Positions 20,157 to 29,114 of a DNA stretch of 64,000 nucleotides are shown here, in pieces. Origin of the DNA: a virus; the IMG/VR virus record IMGVR_UViG_3300031669_000012, positions 21,239-85,238 of that record; one strand, 5' to 3'. The notes beneath the pieces were generated by a model. The model was not told where the DNA came from, made no database searches, and saw only the letters and a program-made list of their open reading frames with translations. Within the stretch, counting starts at the first letter, position 1, and each line of letters opens with the position of its first letter. The translations under genes were made by a program, and so were the position numbers.

Positions 20157-22787
20157 ATGCAATTTGGTAATTTAAGTTATAGTCAAGGAAGTCCGGTTGA
20201 TCCCGGACTTCCTATTGAAGATATAAAGGCAGTATCATTAGAATTAACCAATCGGTATAATGCTAATAGAGATGCTGCTAATAAACTTCTGACTGAAGCC
20301 TCGTCTATTCCTTACATTTCATCTTCTACAAATGATGCAGCAATAGTTGCAAGTAGTGTTGAAAAAGTTAAAGGAAATATTAATCAAATGGTGGAAAATC
20401 AAGATTTCCATAGGTCTGCTGATACTATCAATTCAATGGTTTCTAGTCTACAAAGTAATAATGGTTTAAAAGCTGTTATGACAAGTTACAAAACCATGCA
20501 GGATGATTTTGCAGATATAGATAAAGCTAAAGGTTTTAGTAATGAACAAAAACAAATACTTAAAGCAAGACAGGTAGCAAATTATAAAGGAGTTGAATAC
20601 GATCCTTCTGAGAACATTGCTAAAGGTGGTTATCAGAAATATGGAATTGAAGATGCTCCAGATTTAGATCAGATTAATAAGGTTATGTCTATGTTTAAAG
20701 CTGATAAATCAGTTGTAAATAGTGGATGGAAAGGTCTAGATGTTAATAAAGTAGACGAAATGACGAATATGAAAGGTCTTAAAGAGTATATTCAAAATGT
20801 AGAAACTACTAAAGAATCTGTTAGTGAGCAAGATGTTCGCAAAGCAGTTTTAAATTATCTTCAAAATAGCCCTGCATACAAATCTTATTATAATACTTTA
20901 GGAGATATTGAAGTTTATAAAATGCAAAAAGCATTAGGGACAGAAGATTTAAATAATCCACAAGCAACAACTGCTATACTAGGAACAATTAAGACATATG
21001 CGTCTAAAGTTGATCCTATGATTATTTTGAATCAAATGGGTGTAAATATAAAAGAATTTAATAAACTTCCAGATGCTGATAAAAATCCAAATGCTCCTCA
21101 AACAAAACAATCAGTTTACGCTGCAGCTGTAGATTTATTTACACAACAAATGTATTCTCAGAATCAACAACTTGGAGGAGATAATACAACAATGTTAAAA
21201 GAGATGACTGCATATAGTGAAGCAGATAAGATTGCAAATCTTTATTCAAATGTTGTTGGCTATACAAGTATAGCTCAAAAATACGATTTGAAAAGTAATA
21301 CTCTTTGGGGGAAAAGGTATGATGAAAATTCAAAAAGAATGCCTTTTTCTGTAAGTGGAACAAATTTAGATATTGGTGATTATAGTGACTTGAATAAAGC
21401 TTATAAACAAAATCTTTCTGATATGCAAACTTTTGATAGACAATTGAAAAATTTAAAAGCAGGAAATGATTCAATATTAAACAATTTAAAAGCAGCTTTA
21501 GATAATGCAAAACTTTCTGGGGATGTAAATAAGATAGAAGATTTAAAAAAACAATATGATAATCAAGCAGAAGTTGTTAAAAGAAATATAAAAGATTTGG
21601 AAGCAAAAAAAGCAGCAATAGAATCACAAAAAGCAACTTTTGAGGCTATGCGTAATAATGCTATGAATCAATTAAATTTAAATGTTCCAACTCAAAAAGG
21701 AACAGCTAATGTTGCAATAACAAATGAAGCTGTATTATCAAATGATAAACTTATAAAAGCCTTCGGTGAAAATCCAGCATTCGACAATTTAGAAGTTGTT
21801 AAAAAAGCATCAGAAGTTATGGAAAATGCTTTAAGTAAAGATTTACCATATAGTGATATAAAAGCTGAACTTGATAGTATAGTTTCAACAAATATGTCTA
21901 ATCTTCCAATTATATATCGAGCAAGTTTTCCACATCTTATCGAACAAGCATATAATAAAATGGTTCAAAACAAACAAAATAATATAGATTCAAAAATTGA
22001 AGATTTTCAAGGAAGTGGAGGAAAATTATCTGTTCCTATTCAATTAATGTCAATGCAAGGAAATCCTGTTTACGATAGTTATACAGATGGAATTGCTAAT
22101 TCTTTAAGCACAGGACAACCTTGGAAGATATTAGGAAATAATGATTATCAAATGGCAAATGATGAAGATTTTATTGATGAAGTTCTAAAAAAATCTTCAA
22201 GTAGAAAAGTTATGTTAGCTAGAACAACTAATAATCCAGATGGTAATGTTATGGCAAATGTTACATACTATGATAAAGATAATAAACCTATCACAACTGT
22301 AATGGTAGAAGTTCCTAATTCAGAATCTATGAATACAGGAATGACTAAAGCATTGCTGACAGAAACAATGAACAATGCTTTTTATGCTCCAGGAGGAGAT
22401 CTTGAATCAGTAGGTGATGGAACAAGAAATGTTTTAACTGCAACACAAGTAGCATCAATGGTTTATTATGATCCATCTGATGTAAAGAATGCAAATGGTG
22501 GTAAAACTCCAGCTGGAACACTTGGAGAATTGTTTACAAAAATAGATAATTCAACTGGTGTAATAGATAAAGACATTATCATAAATGAAACAGATGGAAA
22601 AGCTACTCACTTAAAAATTCATGTGGATGCCGATGGAGCTACAGCTACATTATCTGGAGGTAAATATGGAAATCATATGGAATTAAAACCTTTCAATAAA
22701 GATAAACACGAATTTGCAACAGTTGGTGATATGATGCCTGTATTATATAATACCTTAATCTACAAATATGCCGATAACCAACAATAA
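20157..22787 (+). CDS. Putative cargo/ejection protein, long helical
   Basis: An 876-aa, mostly helical protein. Residues ~15-110 form amphipathic helices after a short loop (GSPVDPGLPIED). Residues ~405-510 are a strong coiled coil rich in Lys, Asp, Leu and Ala. The C-terminal 250 residues are more globular, with Gly-Asp-rich beta elements. No catalytic motif or membrane helix is visible. It begins 12 bases after the 710-aa gene and overlaps the 2084-aa gene by 20 bases. By position it corresponds to the second large protein before the polymerase genes in crAss-like phages, thought to be virion-packaged. The function beyond that is unknown. Confidence 0.55.
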   Translation: MQFGNLSYSQGSPVDPGLPIEDIKAVSLELTNRYNANRDAANKLLTEASSIPYISSSTNDAAIVASSVEKVKGNINQMVENQDFHRSADTINSMVSSLQSNNGLKAVMTSYKTMQDDFADIDKAKGFSNEQKQILKARQVANYKGVEYDPSENIAKGGYQKYGIEDAPDLDQINKVMSMFKADKSVVNSGWKGLDVNKVDEMTNMKGLKEYIQNVETTKESVSEQDVRKAVLNYLQNSPAYKSYYNTLGDIEVYKMQKALGTEDLNNPQATTAILGTIKTYASKVDPMIILNQMGVNIKEFNKLPDADKNPNAPQTKQSVYAAAVDLFTQQMYSQNQQLGGDNTTMLKEMTAYSEADKIANLYSNVVGYTSIAQKYDLKSNTLWGKRYDENSKRMPFSVSGTNLDIGDYSDLNKAYKQNLSDMQTFDRQLKNLKAGNDSILNNLKAALDNAKLSGDVNKIEDLKKQYDNQAEVVKRNIKDLEAKKAAIESQKATFEAMRNNAMNQLNLNVPTQKGTANVAITNEAVLSNDKLIKAFGENPAFDNLEVVKKASEVMENALSKDLPYSDIKAELDSIVSTNMSNLPIIYRASFPHLIEQAYNKMVQNKQNNIDSKIEDFQGSGGKLSVPIQLMSMQGNPVYDSYTDGIANSLSTGQPWKILGNNDYQMANDEDFIDEVLKKSSSRKVMLARTTNNPDGNVMANVTYYDKDNKPITTVMVEVPNSESMNTGMTKALLTETMNNAFYAPGGDLESVGDGTRNVLTATQVASMVYYDPSDVKNANGGKTPAGTLGELFTKIDNSTGVIDKDIIINETDGKATHLKIHVDADGATATLSGGKYGNHMELKPFNKDKHEFATVGDMMPVLYNTLIYKYADNQQ

Positions 22788-25700
22788 TAAAGCTAATATG
22801 AATGTTCCTAATTTAGGTGCAAATGTTCCTCAAGGAGTAAAAGCTGGTTTTGCAATTGGAAACAATGATAGCAAACAAGCTACTACTGCTGGAATGGAAC
22901 TTCTTGCACCTCAACCATATCAGGTAAAAGATTTTAGGAATTATTTTGACAATACCACTCCCATTAATTTCTTTAATCCAGATTTAATGGAGGAGGCTAG
23001 AGCTAGAAATCAAAATGGTTGGGCTTTAGCAGGTAATAGTTTAGCACAAACAATTGGGAATGATATTATAGGTGGGACAGTTAGTGGATTTGGAACACTT
23101 CTTGATCCTAGAGCATGGCTAACATTTTTTCAAAGTGGTAGTAAAGCTTTTGAAGGGAATGCTTTAACTGAATTAGGCAGTTGGATTCAGAATGAAACTA
23201 ACAATGCTTTCCCAATATACCAAACTCAAAAAACTCAACAAGGCTTTGCACCTGGTGATAAAACATGGTGGGCATCTATGTTTCCTACTGTTGCATCTAC
23301 TGCAAGTGCTCTTATACCAACAATGGCTGTTACTAAATTTGCAAAATATCTTGGTGAAGCTGTTGGTTTAGCTGAAAAGTTTTCTGCAACTGGGAAACTT
23401 GCTTCAGAAATTATTGCAAATGCGGTTATGTCTAGGCACATTGATGGATTTCAATCTGCTACTCAGACATTTCAACAGCAGTATCAAAAATATAAGAACC
23501 TTGGATATACAGATGAAAAAGCTAAAGAAGCAGCAGGAGATGAAGCTTCAAGTGCATATAGATATAGTTGGTTAAATCTAGGTTTCGATATCATACAATG
23601 GAAGTATTTACTTGGATCTAAAGGTATACTTGCAGGCAAAATAGATAAAGCTACTGCTGAAGCAATGCTTGAAAAGAAATTGATTACTCCTTCAGGACTT
23701 TCAAAAATACTAGTCAATTCTGAAAAAGCTCCTTCTCTTACAACAACTTTAATAGCAGAAGGTTTGAGTGAAGGTTTTGATGAATCTACAATGGACTTCT
23801 TTCAAAAGGAAGGAATTAGATCAAGTCATGTAATTAAAAAAGATGGTCAGGATGATAATTCTACTATGCCTGAAAGATTCTTACATCACATGCTTACTGA
23901 TAGAAGCACATGGGATAGTTTCTTTTGGGGTGCATTCGGTGGTCTATTTATGACAGGTATGCACAAAGTAGGAGATCATTTTCTTAATGGCAATGAAGAA
24001 GATCAAAAGAATAAAAGATTGGCATTAATAATGGATAGAGCTGCTAACATCAGAAGTAATGCTTCTACACTAAGTCAATATATTAAAAATGGAGATACTA
24101 TAAACGGAGAAGTTGGAGTTGCAAATATAGTATCAAGTATTTTAGAAAATTCAATTCAAGATGGTGGTCAACATGCTTACAATGAGATGTTGAAACATAT
24201 GGCAAATCTTACTCCCGAAGAAGCTGCAGAATTAGGTGCTACACCTGAAGAAATAGCAGGAGCAAAATTAATACATCCTGAATTTGAAAAAGCTGCTAAA
24301 ATATATGATGCATTTCATGGTAAAAATTATGGTGAAGGAGATAGAGGTAATCTAGTTACAGGATTAAATGTTGCTAGATTATCTTATTTTAGTAATAAAC
24401 TCGGAGAGATAATTAATAGAATTAAAGATGATGGTTCTAGACAAGTAGAACTACAAAACTTAAAAGCCAAATTCAATCTTCCAGATGACTTTGATGTTGC
24501 AGCATTAGCTGATTTAAACAGTCCTAATCATAAAGAAGAATTAATGAAGGCTTTTGGTGATGTTTATAAGTCTAGTTATATAGATGGAATTACTCAAAGA
24601 AATAATATTCAAAGTCATATTGATGAACAAGAGAGTCATATAAAGATGTTAAAAGCAATGCATGAAATTGCACTGCATAATGAAGAAGGCGCAAAAGATG
24701 ATATTGCTAAAGAAGAACTTAAACGTAGAAGAAAAGCTGTTGAGACGGATATAAAACAAAAGACTGATTTAGTATCTAAATATACTGATAAATTAAATGA
24801 AACTAATAAAGGTTTAGATGAGATTTCAAAATCTATTCCTAAAGAAGAACTTGAGAAATTAGAAAATCTATCTCAAGCTGTAGATATGAATGAACAAAAT
24901 ACTGGAAATAGAACTCGAATCCATCTTGAGAATTTAAAAGCTCAGACAGATGAAGAGTTGAATGGATGGTTGGATAAAGATAAACGTAAAACAAAATTAA
25001 AAGATATATTTGATGAAATAGATACTAAAGCAGCACAAGAAGAAAAAGATATTAAAGAAAAAATATCTAAAGCTTCTCCTGAAGAATTAACTGCATTTAA
25101 ATCTCAAAATAATGGCAAATATGATCCAGATGTAAGAGCACGTGAAAAAGCATTAGAAGAACTTGAAAAGAATAGAACTGAGAAATTATCTCAATTAAAT
25201 GATAGAGTTGATGCATTGGATTTATCTAAAATGAATATTAGTGATTCTAGTAAATTAGCAGAAGCTCAAGAAGAAGTTAAAAAGAATCTTAAAGATACTA
25301 TGTTGTATAATATAGATTCAAATATAACTGATAAGTTTTTTAATAATGCTGTAACAAAAGAAACAAGACTTGTTGAAGAAAAATATAATAAACCTGAGAA
25401 ATCTACAAATCAATCAGAAGAAATTATAACAAAAACTAAAACTTCTAAAAAAAGTATAAAAGCTATAATTGAAGAACTTAAAGAAGATCCTTCTAAATTT
25501 AATAGAGAATTAGAACGTTATACTAAGATTGTAGATTACGTTAATGATGCAATGAAATCTCCTACTATTCCAGCTGAAGAAAAACAACTGCTGCAAGAAG
25601 TAATGAATAGATTGAATCAAATTAAAGAAGATATGGAGCAAGTATCTAATTTAATTCAACGTAATGATATGTCTCCAGAAGAGGAAAAGTTTATAGCAAA

Positions 25701-28700
25701 AACAATATCCTTTAATAACAAATATTCTAAGATACTAAATGATTCAGTTAGTATTACAGAAACTCCTGGTTCAGGAGCAATCATGACTAAGATTGCAAAA
25801 GATACAATATTTCTTTTAGATCTTGCTAACACTGCATTGAAAACATTTAGAAGCACGTCTGAAATAGAAGTTATAAATGTTGATTCTGAAGAACAAGCTT
25901 TATTAAACGATTTGATAAATGCATTTCAACCTTTTCTTGAAAAACCTTCATTGGATATTGAAGACAAAGACCTTCAAGAATGGAAAAACGATGTTACTAC
26001 AAATATAGAAAAATCTTTAAAGATTATACAATCTGCCATAAAATATATTGAATATCTTACAAAGAGTCCTATTAAAACTTTAACATATGATGATGTTCTT
26101 CAGTTAGTATATAACACTGTTCCAACAGATCAATTTCTAAATATAGCTAAAGCATTAAAACAAGTTTTCAATATTATTGAAACTTCTAAATCAAATACTC
26201 AATTATTTAAAACTCTTCCAAACGAGTTTAATAAAATCAATACTGAGGTAAAATATAATGTTGATGATAATGATTTTATAAATACATGGAAAGATAAGAA
26301 TGTTTATAAAGATACTCCTCAAGATATTGATTTTAGGGTTGAACATAAAAATGGAATGTCTGTATATTTGCATGATTTGAAGATACTAGATATTCCAGAA
26401 AATGGTCAAGTATCCGAAGAAGTTGCTAAACTATTATCAGAGTTTTATAGTTTGGTTGAAGGAAGTGAATTAACATTGCAAATTGATAAAAATCATAAGG
26501 ACGATAGATACACAGATAATGAAGCACGAAATGCTGATCCTACAAAAGTTCCAATTTCGATTATAACCAAAGGTGGAATTAGAATTGGATTTACAAATGA
26601 ACAATATACTACTCATAGAAATATAAGTTATTTCAAAGAAAGTAAGAAAGGTAAAAAAACTGTAATGACATATCATTCTTTCATAGATGATCTAACAAAT
26701 AAAGATTATGAATTGCTTGCTAATGATTCAGTTATGGCATTACTAAAAGATGTTTGGAGAAAAGAAGATTATACTAATTATAATAAGTTATCTGAAAGCA
26801 ACGCTTTGAAGCAATTAATTCGTAAGATGGTTTATACAAATAGAATTGATGATAATAAAGAAGTTACAGATGAGCAAGTTAGACATGTAATATCTGCAAT
26901 ATTTTATAGAGTTAGTAATAGAGTTATTCAAGCATATCCTCCAACTCCTAAAATGCTTCAAGAGAAGTATAATGCTTTAAACATTAGAATGAAACAAGAT
27001 TTTCAATTAGTTAAAGAACTTAGAGAGAATTTTGCTAACAATGGAATTGAATCAATGCCTGTAAAGGTTACAAATGTATCAACAGGACAACTTAAGTTTG
27101 GAAATGAATTTAAAAATATTACAGAACAAATTAAACCAATCAATGGTAAAATAACAATTGCACTTAGAGATAAAACTAGAAATGGTAATCCTAATCAATT
27201 GTTCTTAGGTGGCATGGCTAATGAAGGAAGTCCTTTTACAGAAAATAGACCTATTAAAATTGCAAATCAAAAGACAATTGAAATGGATAGTGGGTCTAAA
27301 ATATCTACACACGCAGTAGCATTTGCAATTCTTGAAGCAAATAAAGGGTCTTATTATGCACATCCTATTTATCAATCAACTTTAAATAACAGTCAACATA
27401 CTAAAGATAAAGATTATTCAAAAAAACTTATCAAGTATGTTTCTAAAAATATAGTAGAACTGCTTAATAGCAATGATACAGAAACTAGGAATAAGATTTG
27501 GGGTCAACTAGGAAAATATATTAGACTTTCAAATACTAGAAGTGCTACTGATTTTTCATTTGCATTCTTTTATAAACCTAAAAATACTGGAAAATCAAAT
27601 TTAGTATTCAAAACAGTTGAGAATGTAGGTGGACAATATCTGACTACATTTTATAAAATTGAGAATAATAATGATGGAACATACAATGTATCTTCTACAA
27701 ATGCTTTAAATGCATTAGGAAAACCTAAGTTTCGTAGTGATAGGTTTAAAGTTGTAAATGAATCGGAACTACAATCTGAAATTACAGATCCTGTTTCTAA
27801 ATTACAAAGGTATGTAGGATTTCATAAAGTTAAAGATCAAGTAGGTGTTTCACTAAATCCTGCAGAAGAATTTGTTGATGATGTGACTAACACAAAATAT
27901 ACAGCTACAAAAGATTATACAGCATATGAAAGATTTGTTTTAAATACTGGGGCTTATAATACGAATCTAAAAGCTATTAAACAAGGCACAAATGTAATTA
28001 CATCCTTCTTCCCTAACGGCTCACCTAGTGCTACTTTATTTGTAGAAACAAGTAAAACTACTCCAATTGTAGAAGATAGAATGCCATCGGATAGGACTAC
28101 AACTAAACCAGTAATTGAACCAGAACAAATCGTAAAAGAAACTAAGAAAGCTCCCGAAATTAAATCTATGTCATTTGATGAATTTATATCAAGTCATAGT
28201 GATAGTGTTAAATTTGACAATCTAGCGTTCTTAAAAGATACGTTAAAAGCTTTAGGAATTGATCTTAAGGTTGATTTGAGAATAGGTGAAGAAAAGCAAG
28301 GAGATAATAGTTCAGTTCAAGCAAGTTATGCAAATGGTAAGATTTCAATATTTTCTTCATTTGTTTCTCTAGTTAAGAATGGAGAAGTTGTTTCAAAAAC
28401 TCCTGAAGAAAGAGGATTGATAATAGCACATGAAATATTGCATAGTATTATAAATGAAAAGCTTAAAGCTATGACTCCTGAACAGAGAGTTAAATATAAA
28501 GAAGATGTTGAAACATATCTTAAAGATTTAGAATCAAAACTAGAGAATCCTGCATTGGCAGAAGGTGATAAAGAACTTATAAAAAAATATATTGCTATAT
28601 CTAGAACTGACAGTGATGAAGCATTTACATATGCTTTTGCAAATCGAAATGTAGCAAACATTCTTAATAAAATTGAAGGAGCAACTATTGAAAATAAGAA

Positions 28701-29022
28701 AACAAACTTCTTATTGAAATTAATAAATGTAGTATTGAATGCAATGGGAATAAACAAGAATAGTGAACTAATGACAGTTTACAACATTGCAAATAAATAC
28801 TTTAATATGGAACAACAAGGAGAAGAAATTAAAACAACTACTCCAGAAGAAGTTGCACCAGTAGAACAATCTACTAAAAAGGTCTTTAAAAAACGAAATA
28901 AAGATGCAACTGATGGTAAGATAAATATTGATCCTAATAAGTATTCTAGTGATATAGACTACAATAATTTGGCCGAATTGGTTACAAACTATACCACTGA
29001 AAATGGTTTGCATTTATGTTAA
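22768..29022 (+). CDS. Giant ejection-type polyprotein with C-terminal HExxH metallopeptidase domain
   Basis: A 2084-aa protein in three parts. Residues ~60-410 hold several amphipathic/hydrophobic helices (for example around 165-190 and 383-400) and an Asp-Pro-Arg-Ala-Trp element, like internal virion proteins that cross the host membrane. Residues ~600-1150 are long charged coiled coils rich in Lys/Glu. Residues ~1830-2010 form a zincin: His1888-Glu-Ile-Leu-His1892, with a downstream SDEAFTYAFAN helix giving a likely third Glu ligand. The ATG lies 20 bases inside the upstream gene. It is probably packaged and ejected; the peptidase could process the giant chains or act on host proteins. Substrate unknown. 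Confidence 0.65.
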   Translation: MPITNNNKANMNVPNLGANVPQGVKAGFAIGNNDSKQATTAGMELLAPQPYQVKDFRNYFDNTTPINFFNPDLMEEARARNQNGWALAGNSLAQTIGNDIIGGTVSGFGTLLDPRAWLTFFQSGSKAFEGNALTELGSWIQNETNNAFPIYQTQKTQQGFAPGDKTWWASMFPTVASTASALIPTMAVTKFAKYLGEAVGLAEKFSATGKLASEIIANAVMSRHIDGFQSATQTFQQQYQKYKNLGYTDEKAKEAAGDEASSAYRYSWLNLGFDIIQWKYLLGSKGILAGKIDKATAEAMLEKKLITPSGLSKILVNSEKAPSLTTTLIAEGLSEGFDESTMDFFQKEGIRSSHVIKKDGQDDNSTMPERFLHHMLTDRSTWDSFFWGAFGGLFMTGMHKVGDHFLNGNEEDQKNKRLALIMDRAANIRSNASTLSQYIKNGDTINGEVGVANIVSSILENSIQDGGQHAYNEMLKHMANLTPEEAAELGATPEEIAGAKLIHPEFEKAAKIYDAFHGKNYGEGDRGNLVTGLNVARLSYFSNKLGEIINRIKDDGSRQVELQNLKAKFNLPDDFDVAALADLNSPNHKEELMKAFGDVYKSSYIDGITQRNNIQSHIDEQESHIKMLKAMHEIALHNEEGAKDDIAKEELKRRRKAVETDIKQKTDLVSKYTDKLNETNKGLDEISKSIPKEELEKLENLSQAVDMNEQNTGNRTRIHLENLKAQTDEELNGWLDKDKRKTKLKDIFDEIDTKAAQEEKDIKEKISKASPEELTAFKSQNNGKYDPDVRAREKALEELEKNRTEKLSQLNDRVDALDLSKMNISDSSKLAEAQEEVKKNLKDTMLYNIDSNITDKFFNNAVTKETRLVEEKYNKPEKSTNQSEEIITKTKTSKKSIKAIIEELKEDPSKFNRELERYTKIVDYVNDAMKSPTIPAEEKQLLQEVMNRLNQIKEDMEQVSNLIQRNDMSPEEEKFIAKTISFNNKYSKILNDSVSITETPGSGAIMTKIAKDTIFLLDLANTALKTFRSTSEIEVINVDSEEQALLNDLINAFQPFLEKPSLDIEDKDLQEWKNDVTTNIEKSLKIIQSAIKYIEYLTKSPIKTLTYDDVLQLVYNTVPTDQFLNIAKALKQVFNIIETSKSNTQLFKTLPNEFNKINTEVKYNVDDNDFINTWKDKNVYKDTPQDIDFRVEHKNGMSVYLHDLKILDIPENGQVSEEVAKLLSEFYSLVEGSELTLQIDKNHKDDRYTDNEARNADPTKVPISIITKGGIRIGFTNEQYTTHRNISYFKESKKGKKTVMTYHSFIDDLTNKDYELLANDSVMALLKDVWRKEDYTNYNKLSESNALKQLIRKMVYTNRIDDNKEVTDEQVRHVISAIFYRVSNRVIQAYPPTPKMLQEKYNALNIRMKQDFQLVKELRENFANNGIESMPVKVTNVSTGQLKFGNEFKNITEQIKPINGKITIALRDKTRNGNPNQLFLGGMANEGSPFTENRPIKIANQKTIEMDSGSKISTHAVAFAILEANKGSYYAHPIYQSTLNNSQHTKDKDYSKKLIKYVSKNIVELLNSNDTETRNKIWGQLGKYIRLSNTRSATDFSFAFFYKPKNTGKSNLVFKTVENVGGQYLTTFYKIENNNDGTYNVSSTNALNALGKPKFRSDRFKVVNESELQSEITDPVSKLQRYVGFHKVKDQVGVSLNPAEEFVDDVTNTKYTATKDYTAYERFVLNTGAYNTNLKAIKQGTNVITSFFPNGSPSATLFVETSKTTPIVEDRMPSDRTTTKPVIEPEQIVKETKKAPEIKSMSFDEFISSHSDSVKFDNLAFLKDTLKALGIDLKVDLRIGEEKQGDNSSVQASYANGKISIFSSFVSLVKNGEVVSKTPEERGLIIAHEILHSIINEKLKAMTPEQRVKYKEDVETYLKDLESKLENPALAEGDKELIKKYIAISRTDSDEAFTYAFANRNVANILNKIEGATIENKKTNFLLKLINVVLNAMGINKNSELMTVYNIANKYFNMEQQGEEIKTTTPEEVAPVEQSTKKVFKKRNKDATDGKINIDPNKYSSDIDYNNLAELVTNYTTENGLHLC

Positions 29023-29024
29023 GG

Positions 29025-29050
29025 AGTAGGGCAAAACCGCCCTATTCTTT
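29025..29050 (+). terminator. Weak hairpin terminator/attenuator between the two giant genes
   Basis: An eight-pair stem (29025-29032 with 29039-29046, including one G-T pair) encloses the loop AAAACC and is followed by a short T-rich tract. It begins two bases after the 2084-aa gene's stop and 65 bases before the next start. The poor T-tract suggests partial termination or a transcript 3'-end/processing signal. Confidence 0.55.
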
Positions 29051-29114
29051 ACATATCTCAAACCAGCCTTTGTAGTTATACCTTTTTAAATTTTAATTCA
29101 AACAATCGAAGCAA

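Noticed and set aside
22741-22800. Programmed frameshift joining the 876-aa and 2084-aa genes
   Set aside because: The overlap has no slippery heptamer and the second gene has its own ATG, so simple overlap suffices.
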